From Paenibacillus sp. (lineage in GTDB: Bacteria; Bacillota; Bacilli; Paenibacillales; YIM-B00363): DNA of 64,000 nucleotides. The stretch spans positions 186,001 to 250,000 of the forward strand of contig NZ_DASQNA010000030.1 in the NCBI RefSeq assembly GCF_035645195.1. Reading direction: 5' to 3'. The position numbers and the translations under genes are program-made. The notes beneath the pieces are model-generated. The model was not told where the DNA came from. It was given only the letters and a program-made list of their open reading frames with translations, and did no database searches. Shown in pieces: positions 43,826-52,649 of the stretch (the stretch's first letter is position 1; each line of letters begins with the position of its first letter).

Positions 43826-45847
43826 TCAGGGCCGGCCGACCGTTCTGCGGACGAGCTCGGTCCGATTTTTGACGCCGAGCTTTTGGAAGACGGCGGTGAG
43901 ATGCTTCTTCACAGTAATTTCGCTGACGAACAGCCGCTTCGCCACCTCCGCGTTCGTCAGCCCGCGGCCGACCAGCGCGACGATTTCCGCTTCCCGCTCG
44001 GTGAGCTCGGGCAGAGGAGGCGCGTCCGGGGAGGCTTCCTCGCCGCCCGCGAGCTCCGTCAGCCCGAGCTGCTGGGCCATCTTGCGCAAATAGCGATGCA
44101 GCCGCTGTCCGCGCGTATCGAGGTAGTACGTATGCGCCGGCGTCCGGCCGTCATAGTCGTAGTGGACCACTTCGGAGACGTCGCAGCCGAGCCGCCGGTG
44201 CACCTCGTGGAAGAAGGGATGCGGCGGGGGCGAGCCCGCGACGAACCCGCCGGTCAGCATCTGCGTGATGAAAAACAGGCCGGCGTCGGCGCGCAGCGTC
44301 CAATCCCCGAAGTCGAGCACGTCGATGCCGTACACGAACAAGCCGTAGTCGATCTCGTCGGCCGCTCGCATATCTTCCAGCTGCTGCGGGTCGAGGCCGC
44401 GAAAGAACGCCGAGGACAACGGTTTGTTCAGCAAAAAATCCAGCGTTCTCCCGTTGATCGGGATGATGACGGAAAGGCCCGCCGCCTCGCCGGACGGCCG
44501 CCGCAGCAGGCGAATCTGCGCGCCGGGCAGCCTTCGCAGCTCCTCGAAATGAAGATGCTTGACCGGAAACAAGCTTTGCTCCGCCGTAATGACGAATTCC
44601 TTCGTCAGCCCCGTCTCCGGATCGGGGTACGGAATGCGCGCCTCCCGCGCATGCGCCTTGCGGCGCGCCAAGTACGCCTCCGCTTCCTCCGCGTTCGCTT
44701 CGTCGACCGTTTCCCAATAATGCGGGGAAGACGTCTGGTAGAAGAAATCGCGAATCAATTGGTCGCCGAAGTAATAGAACGCCTCGCACGCTTCCCAGCT
44801 CGCGTCGTGCGTCGTGCCCGCGCGGCGCGCGGCGCGGCGGTAAAATAGCGTCACGCATCGTCTCCATAACGAGGCGTACAGCTCCGGCGTACGCGCGCGC
44901 AAATCTTCGGCGACGACGGAGCGGACGAGGTCGTGCAGCATCCATCCGCGTTCCAGCCTGCGAACGAACGACACTTCGGTCAGCGCTCGAAATTGTTCGT
45001 TCGTCACCGGCCGGTCCAAAATATGCGCGAGCAAATCTTGATTGAAGTGGCGCAGGACGGAGGCGGCTTCGACGAGCGGGCGCAGCTCGGGATCCACTTC
45101 TTTCATCCAATCGCTGGCGTCGAGCGGCAGGGCGTCCAGCGAAGGGAGCGGTCCCGCCTCGTGCGTCGCCGCCGCGTACGACGCGAGCGACAGCGAGAGC
45201 GGATGCCCCTTCGTTTTGTTCCAGATGAGCCGCGTCCATTCCTCGCTGCGGACGTCGTGCAGGCGCAAATACGTTTCGACGTCCTCGTACGTCAGTTCGG
45301 CGAGCGGAACCCATGCGATCAAGTTTCTCCACGCCGGGGATTGCTTCCAGGCGCCGTCCAGCGGAAATCGGCCCGCGAACGCGAACAGCACGTTCGGATG
45401 GAGCTGCGGAATCCACTGTTCCCGGATCCAGCGATCGAGCGCGCCCATTTCCTCGTACGTGTCGAACGCGACGCATACGCGGCGCTTCGCGGCGGCGGCG
45501 TTGATCGCCCGCGCGGCTTCCGCGGGGGAGGGCTCCGCCGCTTCGAACGGATCTCGGTCCTGCAGCAGCTGCAGCGCTCTCGCGGACAGCGCCTGAGGCG
45601 TATGCAGGAAGTCGCGGCTGTCGAGCAGGAGAAATAAAGCGCCGCTTTCCGCCGCGATGCGGCGGAACTCGTCGAGCAGGAAGCTCTTGCCCATGCCGCC
45701 GATGCCGTACAGATGGATGATCCGTTTGTCGGGGACCTCCCCTTCGAGCATGCGCCGAAACAGCGCCGTTTCTCGCCGCCTGCCGACCATGAACTTGCGT
45801 TCGTAACTTTGGATGTCGAATTCGTTCGCGTGTTTCGATCGTTCCAC
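43826..45847 (-). CDS. STAND ATPase with C-terminal LuxR helix-turn-helix
   Basis: 673 residues. A P-loop ATPase comes first (about 15-260): Walker A LYGIGGMGKSFLLDEF and Walker B-like RVCVAFDTYEEMGALDRW. A winged-helix/arm region follows, then a long uncharacterised sensor region (about 370-600). The end is a LuxR-type domain (about 605-670): LPELTEREAEIVALVGRGLT, NAEVAKRLFVSEITVKKHLT. It lacks recognisable TPR repeats. Likely a ligand-gated activator, perhaps of the divergent cupin operon. GTG 45847 follows AAGGTGG and is preferred over GTG 45859. Confidence 0.9.
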   Translation of the reverse strand: MERSKHANEFDIQSYERKFMVGRRRETALFRRMLEGEVPDKRIIHLYGIGGMGKSFLLDEFRRIAAESGALFLLLDSRDFLHTPQALSARALQLLQDRDPFEAAEPSPAEAARAINAAAAKRRVCVAFDTYEEMGALDRWIREQWIPQLHPNVLFAFAGRFPLDGAWKQSPAWRNLIAWVPLAELTYEDVETYLRLHDVRSEEWTRLIWNKTKGHPLSLSLASYAAATHEAGPLPSLDALPLDASDWMKEVDPELRPLVEAASVLRHFNQDLLAHILDRPVTNEQFRALTEVSFVRRLERGWMLHDLVRSVVAEDLRARTPELYASLWRRCVTLFYRRAARRAGTTHDASWEACEAFYYFGDQLIRDFFYQTSSPHYWETVDEANAEEAEAYLARRKAHAREARIPYPDPETGLTKEFVITAEQSLFPVKHLHFEELRRLPGAQIRLLRRPSGEAAGLSVIIPINGRTLDFLLNKPLSSAFFRGLDPQQLEDMRAADEIDYGLFVYGIDVLDFGDWTLRADAGLFFITQMLTGGFVAGSPPPHPFFHEVHRRLGCDVSEVVHYDYDGRTPAHTYYLDTRGQRLHRYLRKMAQQLGLTELAGGEEASPDAPPLPELTEREAEIVALVGRGLTNAEVAKRLFVSEITVKKHLTAVFQKLGVKNRTELVRRTVGRP

Positions 45848-45994
45848 CGCTCTTCCCACCTTGCGACGCTTTTATACAAAAGTATAGGGTCAGTGTATAT
45901 TATAGGATAATTTATCCACCTCCGACAGGGTGTTATCTTCAAGAGGCTGATAGCAAGCAATGCTAACAAGCCAAAACGGAGGAGGATGACTGCG

Positions 45995-46456
45995 TTGAAA
46001 CCATTCGCGAGAAGAGACGAGACGAATACGTTCTTCGCATTAGGGACGAGAGCGACGTTCTTGCTGGAAGGGAAGGATACCGGCGGCCGGTTTTCGTTGA
46101 TCGAGTTCCTGCTGGTGAGGGGCGCGGATACGCCGCCGCACACGCACGGGAACGAGGATGAGCACTACTACGTCTTGGAGGGGGACATCTCCGTCCAAGT
46201 CGGCGGCGAGACGATCGAAGCGACGCCCGGGACGTACGTATTTCTGCCGCGCGGAGTGAAGCATGCGTACCATGTGCGGTCGGATCGCGCGAGGCTGCTC
46301 GTCGGCGTATATCCGGCCGGGTTCGAGCAATTTTTCCGTCAGGCGGGAGAGCCGGTCGCGCCGGACTTTATTCCGCCGGCGCCGGAGGGACCGCCTTCGG
46401 CAGAGCAGGTTCGCGGCTTAATCGAAGCGGCGGCCAAGTACGGCATCGTATTTTAA
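45995..46456 (+). CDS. Cupin-domain protein
   Basis: 153 residues. Cupin motif 1 is TPPHTHGNEDEHYYVLEGDI (His, His, Glu, His metal ligands) and motif 2 is PGTYVFLPRGVKHAYHVRSD. This subgroup includes quercetin-dioxygenase-like proteins of unknown substrate. The start is TTG 45995, 9 bp after GGAGG; the in-frame ATG at 45986 would overlap that site. First gene of a likely three-gene operon, divergent from the STAND-LuxR gene. Confidence 0.87.
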   Translation: MKPFARRDETNTFFALGTRATFLLEGKDTGGRFSLIEFLLVRGADTPPHTHGNEDEHYYVLEGDISVQVGGETIEATPGTYVFLPRGVKHAYHVRSDRARLLVGVYPAGFEQFFRQAGEPVAPDFIPPAPEGPPSAEQVRGLIEAAAKYGIVF

Positions 46457-46489
46457 TCGAAAAACGAAGAGAAAGCGGGAGAGAAGGAC

Positions 46490-47197
46490 ATGAGGAAAAC
46501 GATGATGGCGGCGGCGGTGTTGACGGCGCTTTGGAGCGGCAGCGCATCCGCGCACGGCGTTCCGGCGCCGGCCGCGGCGGCGAAGTACGCCGAACTTACG
46601 GTACTGGTGAACGGCGTGGAGGTGCGATCCGAGGCGAACCATATGGCGAACGGCAAAATGTACGTGTCTCTGGACGCGTTCGCGGCGTTGTTCGACATGC
46701 CGTACACGTTGTCGGCGGACGGGAAGCAGGCGACGTTGGGCGGCAAGACGATTTCCGGCATTCGGAAAAATCAAGGCGCGGCGACCGCATGGATCCGCGA
46801 TTTGGCGGCGGCCGTCGGCGCTCAGCAGGTGACGCACGACGCGGCCCGGAACGAGATTTACGTGCTGGCGCTCCCGGCGGGGGCGATCCAAGTTTCGGGC
46901 ACGGTGCCGGCGATGGGCGAGCATTGGGGGGACCCGCAGTCGGGCGAGCTGCCCGTCGGGCCGTACTACGGCGTGCACGAAGGCCGATTAGTGTTTTTGG
47001 AGTACATGTTCGACCTGGAAGATCTGAGGCAAGGGGACAATTGGGTCAACCTGAAGGGCATGAAGGGCGTTCCGTCCCCGGAGGTTGTGCAGGTCGATGT
47101 CGAATATCAGCCCGTCGGCCATCCGGGACTAGAAGTGCCGCATTACGACGTGCATTTGTATTTCGTCTCGGACGAGGAACAGCAGAAGATTCAATAA
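46490..47197 (+). CDS. Secreted protein with copper-amine-oxidase-N-like domain
   Basis: 235 residues. Signal peptide about 1-22 (ending SGSASAHG). A stalk-type beta domain follows: ELTVLVNGVEVRSEANHMAN, MYVSLDAFAALFDMPYTLSA. A C-terminal domain has VPAMGEHWGDPQSGELPVGP and HPGLEVPHYDVHLYFVSDEE. The His/Asp/Glu-rich C-terminal part could bind metal; a DUF5602-like domain is possible. Extracellular, function unknown. It follows the cupin gene by 33 bp. Confidence 0.82.
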   Translation: MRKTMMAAAVLTALWSGSASAHGVPAPAAAAKYAELTVLVNGVEVRSEANHMANGKMYVSLDAFAALFDMPYTLSADGKQATLGGKTISGIRKNQGAATAWIRDLAAAVGAQQVTHDAARNEIYVLALPAGAIQVSGTVPAMGEHWGDPQSGELPVGPYYGVHEGRLVFLEYMFDLEDLRQGDNWVNLKGMKGVPSPEVVQVDVEYQPVGHPGLEVPHYDVHLYFVSDEEQQKIQ

Positions 47198-47231
47198 CTC
47201 GACTCGTCGGTTCGGAAGGAGGTGCGCCGTC

Positions 47232-47708
47232 ATGCTGTGGTGGGATGCGTTGGTCGCCGTTCACGTGCTGGCGGCCGTCGTCGGCATCGGGCCGACGTTC
47301 GCGTATCATCTGTTATTGCACAAAGGCCAAGAGGGAAGGCAGCTGCTGGATTCGCTCGAGCTTATGAAAACGTTGGACGCGTTCCCGAAGGTCGCCGGGC
47401 CGGCGGCCGTGCTGAGCGGCATCGCGCTGGCCGCGTTTTACGATTACGGCGGATTTCGGCAGCTATGGCTGACCGGATCGCTCGCGCTGTTCGCCGCGAT
47501 TCAGATCATCGTCATCGGAGCGGCGAGGGCGCCCTCGAAAGTGCTGTACGATTGGCGCGAAGAAGCGCTGTCGCAGCTGGAGCCCGCAGTGCCGGCGGGC
47601 GTCGAGGCGGCCGTCGGAAAGCTGAGGTATCTTTTTTGGCTCGTGCACGCGCTGACCGTCGCGCTGCTGCTGTTGATGATTTGGAAGCCTGCAGTGCCGT
47701 TATGGTAG
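47232..47708 (+). CDS. DUF2269-family membrane protein
   Basis: 158 residues, four predicted helices. Starts MLWWDALVAVHVLAAVVGIG; conserved His near residue 11 and GPTFAYHLLLHKGQ. The pattern fits DUF2269, small integral membrane proteins of unknown role. It follows the secreted protein by 34 bp with AGGAGGTG, so the three genes are probably co-transcribed. A GC hairpin (47716-47746) lies after the stop. Confidence 0.8.
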   Translation: MLWWDALVAVHVLAAVVGIGPTFAYHLLLHKGQEGRQLLDSLELMKTLDAFPKVAGPAAVLSGIALAAFYDYGGFRQLWLTGSLALFAAIQIIVIGAARAPSKVLYDWREEALSQLEPAVPAGVEAAVGKLRYLFWLVHALTVALLLLMIWKPAVPLW

Positions 47709-47837
47709 ACCGCTTCGATAAGCCTGCGCTTTGCGCGGGCTTATCGTCGTTTGCACAGAAAATAGTATCTATGAAAAGGGAAAAAATAGTATACTAGTTC
47801 TGGATGCCGCTTACACACGACTGGGGTGGAACCTTGA

Positions 47838-48515
47838 ATGGGTCACACGAACAACGCGATTTTGCACTTCCTTAGAAGCTACAAGCTGAACAAAGAAGTC
47901 GTCGAAAAACTATCGGAATTATCCCCGGTCGAGGCGAAGAAGACAGACAACGTCACTTTGCTGATGGAAGCTTTGAAATTAAATAAGGAAATTAGCGACG
48001 GCCATTTGAAAACGCTAGAGGTTAAGCGGGAGCTGGGGAAGTTTTGCCGCGACCTGGAAGCGGAAATGGAAGACGCGCACGTCGCCATCATGTTCTGGAG
48101 CAAGGAAGAAAACACGTTCTACCACGGGGCGGGACCTTCCGTGCCGATTGAATTCTATAGCATTTTCTCGCTTTACAAAGGGAAATTCGACGAGACTTTC
48201 TCTAGCTGCGGCGTCGCCTGCAACACCGGCAAGCTCGCGGTGACGAGCTTCGAGACGTCCGACTGCTGGGAAGGGGTCCGGGAATTTGCCGTCGTCACGC
48301 TCCTCGGCTACCGCAGCGTATGGTCGTATCCGTTCCGCGACAGCGTGACCGGCAGCATCGTCGGCACGTTCGCCGTCATGTCGCCGCAATCGCAGCGGGT
48401 ACCGACGCAGGCGGAGATCGATCTGCTCGACACGCGCGTAAAGCATTACTCCGATGAAATCCGGTTTATCTCCGAACAATTGAAGAAGAGGAACCCGGCG
48501 ATTGTAGATTTTTAA
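47838..48515 (+). CDS. GAF-domain protein
   Basis: 225 residues. A helical N-terminal part (1-60, LHFLRSYKLNKEVVEKLSEL) precedes a GAF-like domain (about 65-220): AHVAIMFWSKEENTFYHGAG, CGVACNTGKLAVTSFETSDC, YRSVWSYPFRDSVTGSIVGT. The last block is close to the GAF domains of bacterial sensors. No output domain is present. It ends 13 bp before an XRE regulator that may be its partner. The promoter region has two copies of AAAATAGTAT, 24 bp apart. Confidence 0.82.
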   Translation: MGHTNNAILHFLRSYKLNKEVVEKLSELSPVEAKKTDNVTLLMEALKLNKEISDGHLKTLEVKRELGKFCRDLEAEMEDAHVAIMFWSKEENTFYHGAGPSVPIEFYSIFSLYKGKFDETFSSCGVACNTGKLAVTSFETSDCWEGVREFAVVTLLGYRSVWSYPFRDSVTGSIVGTFAVMSPQSQRVPTQAEIDLLDTRVKHYSDEIRFISEQLKKRNPAIVDF

Positions 48516-48528
48516 GGTGGTAGATGGA

Positions 48529-48912
48529 ATGAATTTTGGCGTTCGTTTGAAAGAATTAAGAAAAGAACTCGGCATGACGCTGGAAGAGGCGGCGGGCAAG
48601 CTGGGCGTCAGCATTCCCGCTTTGTCGGGCTGGGAGCAGGGGCATCGGCGCCCGAACATCGAAATGATGAAGCAGCTGACGGCGCTGTACGGGACGAGCG
48701 CGGACTATATTCTCGGTTTGACGGAGGACCGAGAGCCGAAACCGCTGACGATGAACGCGAAGGAAATTTTGATGAGAAAGGGCCTTCACTGGGACGGTCA
48801 GCCCCTGAGCGACGAAGAGCTGCGCACGATGCGGGTGCTGCTCGAATACGTGCTGAACGAAAAAAAGAAGGATAACGCGAACGCAGACGAGCGCAAAGCG
48901 CAGGGGGAGTGA
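48529..48912 (+). CDS. XRE-family helix-turn-helix regulator
   Basis: 127 residues. The N-terminal HTH_3 is VRLKELRKELGMTLEEAAGK, LGVSIPALSGWEQGHRRPN. The C-terminal half (ILMRKGLHWDGQPLSDEELR, VLLEYVLNEKKKDN) resembles SinR/DNA-binding regulators of Paenibacillus with a short oligomerisation tail. ATG 48529 follows AAGGTGG. Probably co-transcribed with the GAF gene. Confidence 0.9.
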   Translation: MNFGVRLKELRKELGMTLEEAAGKLGVSIPALSGWEQGHRRPNIEMMKQLTALYGTSADYILGLTEDREPKPLTMNAKEILMRKGLHWDGQPLSDEELRTMRVLLEYVLNEKKKDNANADERKAQGE

Positions 48913-48969
48913 CCGCACTCTCTCTTTTTTTTTCGGGCAGGCGGCGAAGAAAAACATTCGCGGTTGCGA

Positions 48970-48998
48970 TTGAACTTTGTACAAAGTTGTGACAAAAT
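48970..48998 (+). promoter_or_regulatory. Promoter-like region with a perfect 16-bp palindrome
   Basis: AACTTTGTACAAAGTT (48973-48988) is perfectly palindromic and lies inside the spacer of a TTGAAC (48970-48975) / CAAAAT (48993-48998) pair with 17-bp spacing, ahead of the histidine kinase gene. Confidence 0.55.
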
Positions 48999-49057
48999 AT
49001 GGTTGCCTCCATTGCCCGGCAGGGAACGGATTTCGATGAACAGAGGAGGGACCAGCC

Positions 49058-50335
49058 ATCTTTCATGTACAACGGGGGAATATTCATAAAAGCGTTCCGG
49101 AACGGGACGAGTATGCTTCCGATCGATTAGCGGCCGTTGGGCGCATCGCCGCGGGCATCGCTCACGAGGTGCGCAATCCGCTGACCGCCGTGAAGGGATT
49201 TCTCCAATTGCTCAAGAGGGAGCGGCCGCATCCTTACTTAGACATCGCGTTCGACGAACTGGAGGTCGCGCTGAACACGATGCAAAATCTTCTCAACGTC
49301 TCCAAACCGGACGCCGCGGACGAGCCTTCGACGACCGTCCGCATCGCTCAGGAATTGGAGTCGCTGCTGTTTTTATTTCAGGACCAGATGTATCGCGTCT
49401 CCTTGGAAAAACAGTTTCTCGACAAAGACGCTTGCGTGCTCGGCAAGAAGGGCCAGCTTCGACGGGCGTTGTTTAATTTGCTGAAGAACGCCTTCGAATC
49501 GATTCCCGGCTCCGGGACGATTACCGTGAGGCAGTGGGTCGAAGGCGAGCACGCGGCCGTCTCGATCGCGGATTCGGGCGTGGGCATTCCGAAGGACAAG
49601 CTGCGCATGCTGGGCACCCCGTTCTTTACGTCGAAGGGGTCCGGGACCGGGCTTGGTCTCACCCAAGTGTATGCGGCGATTTACGAGCATGGGGGTTCGG
49701 TTCAGGTGGACAGCGAGGTCGGCCGGGGGACGACGTTCACGGTGCGGCTGCCGCTGCAGCGGGGGAGCGAAGCCGCGGCGGACGCGCCGCCGCAGGCGCA
49801 TCGCGCCGGCCGAAGCTTCGCCGAATTCGTCGCTGCGCAGGAGAGCGACATACGAGAGCGGGCCGAGAGGCTGTTCGCCGCCGAAGGCGTGCGCGGCGAT
49901 CGGGACGCCTCGATCCGCGCGGCGCTGCGCGCGTTGCGCGCACTGGCCGGGGAAGAGCAAAGCTTGGCCGCGTCCGTCGCCCGCGAACATGGCCGCGAGC
50001 GGTCGGCGGCCGGCGTTACGATTCGCGAAAGCTTGGCGTGGTTCCGCTGGATGCGGAAGGTGGCCGTGGACGCCCTTCAGCAGTACGGGGCGGAAGCGGC
50101 GATGTCCTCGCAGCAGTTGTCCGGCTTCGAGCGCCAGCTTCATTTTCGATTGGACGGTTACATGGAACGCTTTTATGAAGGGTTCGAAGAGCGCGCAGGG
50201 ACGAGCGCGGTCGTTCTGGGGCCGGACGTTCGCGGCGGATTCGGGGGAGCGCCGTTCGTCCCGGCGCACGCGGCAGCGCCCGGCCGCCGGTACGATGAGC
50301 GGCTGCCTTCGTGCGCGCCGCACCAAGACGGGTAA
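49058..50335 (+). CDS. Soluble histidine kinase, probably starting at ATC
   Basis: 425 residues from ATC 49058. H-box LAAVGRIAAGIAHEVRNPLT (phospho-His), N-box RRALFNLLKNAFESIPGSG, G-boxes ADSGVGIPKDKLRML and GSGTGLGLTQVYAAI. No membrane segment or sensor domain precedes the H-box. A C-terminal extension (about 235-425) is helical and unknown. The first standard start (GTG 49169) would delete the phospho-His, so the real start must be upstream. A stop at 49037 limits the choice; ATC 49058 has GAGGAGGG at 8 bp. Similar to Spo0-type kinases in the core only. Confidence 0.85.
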   Translation: MFHVQRGNIHKSVPERDEYASDRLAAVGRIAAGIAHEVRNPLTAVKGFLQLLKRERPHPYLDIAFDELEVALNTMQNLLNVSKPDAADEPSTTVRIAQELESLLFLFQDQMYRVSLEKQFLDKDACVLGKKGQLRRALFNLLKNAFESIPGSGTITVRQWVEGEHAAVSIADSGVGIPKDKLRMLGTPFFTSKGSGTGLGLTQVYAAIYEHGGSVQVDSEVGRGTTFTVRLPLQRGSEAAADAPPQAHRAGRSFAEFVAAQESDIRERAERLFAAEGVRGDRDASIRAALRALRALAGEEQSLAASVAREHGRERSAAGVTIRESLAWFRWMRKVAVDALQQYGAEAAMSSQQLSGFERQLHFRLDGYMERFYEGFEERAGTSAVVLGPDVRGGFGGAPFVPAHAAAPGRRYDERLPSCAPHQDG

Positions 50336-50356
50336 TATCGAACCGTACGCGAGGGA

Positions 50357-50390
50357 AGGCGACGGCCCATCGGGCGCGTCGTCTTTTTTC
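50357..50390 (+). terminator. Imperfect terminator after the kinase gene
   Basis: GACGGCCC-ATC-GGGCGCGTC imperfect stem followed by GTCTTTTTTC. Confidence 0.6.
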
Positions 50391-50402
50391 TAATATGGCA
50401 GA

Positions 50403-50424
50403 ATAGTTAGGTTAGCTATATAAT
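50403..50424 (+). promoter_or_regulatory. MarR operator candidate over the -10 of the exporter operon
   Basis: ATAGTTAGGTTAGCTAT (50403-50419) has matching outer ATAG/CTAT arms and is followed by TATAAT (50419-50424); no strong -35. Position suits autoregulation by the MarR protein. Confidence 0.45.
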
Positions 50425-50451
50425 ATAAAATAATGGAAAGGAGGCGGTCCG

Positions 50452-50910
50452 TTGGATTCCCATGTAGAACAATTCGTCGCTGCGCTGCAAACGGTTAACC
50501 GGCATTTGCGCTCGACCGCGTTCGATTCGAACCGGCTGCCCGTAACGAAGGTGCAGTGGCTGCTGCTGCGGGCGCTCCACCGGCGGAAGCGGATGACGAT
50601 CGGCCAATTGGCGGAGCATTTGGCCGTCCGCGCCAGCACGATGTCGCAAATGCTGGACCGGCTGGAGAAAGCGGGGCTCGTGGCGCGGAAGCAGGATGAA
50701 TCCGACGCGCGCGTCAAGCTGATCACGCTGACGCCCGCCGGGGAAGGCGTTATCGAGCAGGGGGAAGGCGCCTGGAGGGATTCGCTGGCGGAGCCGTTCG
50801 CGCATCTGAGCGAGGAGGAGAAAGCGGCCTTAGTGAAGTTGATGAAGCGGCTCGCCGAGCATCTGCCGGGGAAAGGGGAGTGGGACCGATGCCCGCCGCC
50901 AAATACGTAA
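50452..50910 (+). CDS. MarR-family transcriptional regulator
   Basis: 152 residues. Winged helix KRMTIGQLAEHLAVRASTMS, QMLDRLEKAGLVARKQDESD, ARVKLITLTPAGEGVIEQ (the D-x-R wing). TTG start after AAAGGAGG. Its 3' end overlaps the first ABC gene by 22 bp, so all three are one operon. Likely represses the exporter until a drug or metabolite binds. Confidence 0.93.
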   Translation: MDSHVEQFVAALQTVNRHLRSTAFDSNRLPVTKVQWLLLRALHRRKRMTIGQLAEHLAVRASTMSQMLDRLEKAGLVARKQDESDARVKLITLTPAGEGVIEQGEGAWRDSLAEPFAHLSEEEKAALVKLMKRLAEHLPGKGEWDRCPPPNT

Positions 50911-52649
50911 GAAAGTATTGGAGAGGTTTTCTGCTCGCCATCGTGTTCTTGTCGCTCGAATCCGCGGCCGATTTGTTCATGCCGACGATGCTGGCGGATA
51001 TGATCGACCGGGGCGTCGCGAACGGCGATATGGACTACGTGCTTCGCACCGGCGCTCTGATGCTGCTCATTACGCTCGGCGGCGCCGTGGCCGCGAGCTT
51101 CCGCAATATTATCGCCGTCCACGTCTCGCAGCGGTTCGGCGCGGAGCTTCGTTCCGATTTATTTCGAAAAATTCAATCGCTCTCGTTCGAACATATCGAT
51201 AAATTTGAAAGGGCTTCCCTCATTACGCGGATGACGAACGACATTACGCTCGTGCAAAACTTCGTCGGCGGCCTTATGCGCATTTTCGTCAAAGCGCCGC
51301 TGCTCGGCCTCGGCGCGCTCGTGCTGGCGATTCGGCTGAACCCGGAGCTGTCGCTCATCTTCGCCGTCGTCGTGCCGATCGTCGCCGCGCTCGTGGCGCT
51401 CAATATGAAAATCGGCTTCGTCCGGTTTCTGAAGGTGCAGGAAACGCTGGACAAGGTGAACGGCGCCGTCCGGGAATATTTGGCGGGCGTTCGCGTCGTG
51501 AAGGCGTTCAACCGGTTCGACTTCGAGGTCGACAAATTCGGCCGAAGCAACGAGGAGCAGTTCGACAGCTCGGTGCGCGCGATGCGCGCGATGGCGGTGT
51601 TCCAGCCCGCGATCATGCTGGTCGTTAATTTGGGCGTCGTCGCCATATTGTGGATCGGCGGACTTTGGGCGCAGCCGGGAGGCGCCGGCGGCGCCGGCGG
51701 CACGCAGGTCGGCGAGCTGGTCGCGTTCATTAACTACATGACGCAGATTTTGTTCTCGCTCATGATGGTGTCGATGGTCTTCAACATGTTCATTCGGGCG
51801 CGGGCGTCCGCGAAGCGCATCGGCGAAGTGTTCGCGCAGCGGGACGACTTGACGTGGAAGCCGGAGGGGGCTTTGCCGGAGGCGGTGGAGGGGCGCGTCG
51901 CGTTCGAGAACGTCACCTTCTCCTACGGCGATCCGTCCGCGCCTCCGGCGCTGAAGCGGGTGTCGTTCGCGTGCGAACCGGGGGAGACGGTCGGCATTAT
52001 CGGCTCCACCGGCTCGGGCAAATCGACGCTCGTCCATTTGATCCCTCGCTTTTACGACGCGACGGAGGGCGTCGTCCGCATCGACGGCATCGACGTGCGG
52101 GACGTCGATCCGGCGGAGCTGCGGAAGCGCATCGCGATCGTGCCGCAGAAGAGCGTGCTGTTCACCGGCACGATCGAAGACAATATCCGCTGGGGCAGCG
52201 AGGAGGCGACGGACGAGGACGTCGCGCTGGCCGCCCGGATGGCCGAGGCGCACGAATTCATCGAGCGGCTGCCGGAAGGCTACCGGTCGCGGCTCGGGCA
52301 GCGCGGCGTCAATTTGTCCGGCGGGCAGAAGCAGCGGCTGTCGATCGCGCGGGCGCTCGTGCGGAAGCCTCGCATCTTGATTTTGGACGACTGCACGAGC
52401 GCCGTCGATACGGAGACGGAAGCGAACATCAAAGCGTCGCTGAAGCGCTACGCGCAAGGCCTGACCTGCCTCATCATCGCCCAGCGCATCTCGTCGGTGA
52501 TGGACGCGGATCGCATCGTCGTCATGGATCTCGGCGAAATCGTCGGCGTCGGCACGCACGATTCGCTGCTCGCCGAATGCCGCGTGTACCGCGAAATTTA
52601 CGAATCGCAATTCGGGAAGGAGGCGGCGTACCATGTCCGCAGCCGATGA
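50889..52649 (+). CDS. Heterodimeric ABC exporter subunit 1 (degenerate Walker B)
   Basis: 586 residues: six-helix exporter domain (about 1-315) and ATPase domain. Walker A GSTGSGKSTL, signature NLSGGQKQRLSIARALV, Walker B ILILDDCTSAVDTE. The catalytic Glu after Walker B is Asp (LDDC), as in the degenerate half of BmrCD-type heterodimers. ATG 50889 follows GGGGAG. It overlaps subunit 2 by 17 bp. Gly-rich insertion PGGAGGAGG in the last extracellular region. Confidence 0.93.
   Translation: MPAAKYVRKYWRGFLLAIVFLSLESAADLFMPTMLADMIDRGVANGDMDYVLRTGALMLLITLGGAVAASFRNIIAVHVSQRFGAELRSDLFRKIQSLSFEHIDKFERASLITRMTNDITLVQNFVGGLMRIFVKAPLLGLGALVLAIRLNPELSLIFAVVVPIVAALVALNMKIGFVRFLKVQETLDKVNGAVREYLAGVRVVKAFNRFDFEVDKFGRSNEEQFDSSVRAMRAMAVFQPAIMLVVNLGVVAILWIGGLWAQPGGAGGAGGTQVGELVAFINYMTQILFSLMMVSMVFNMFIRARASAKRIGEVFAQRDDLTWKPEGALPEAVEGRVAFENVTFSYGDPSAPPALKRVSFACEPGETVGIIGSTGSGKSTLVHLIPRFYDATEGVVRIDGIDVRDVDPAELRKRIAIVPQKSVLFTGTIEDNIRWGSEEATDEDVALAARMAEAHEFIERLPEGYRSRLGQRGVNLSGGQKQRLSIARALVRKPRILILDDCTSAVDTETEANIKASLKRYAQGLTCLIIAQRISSVMDADRIVVMDLGEIVGVGTHDSLLAECRVYREIYESQFGKEAAYHVRSR

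Noticed and set aside
49065-49127. ATG just after the ribosome site of the histidine kinase
   Set aside because: That frame stops after about 20 codons and is not the kinase frame.
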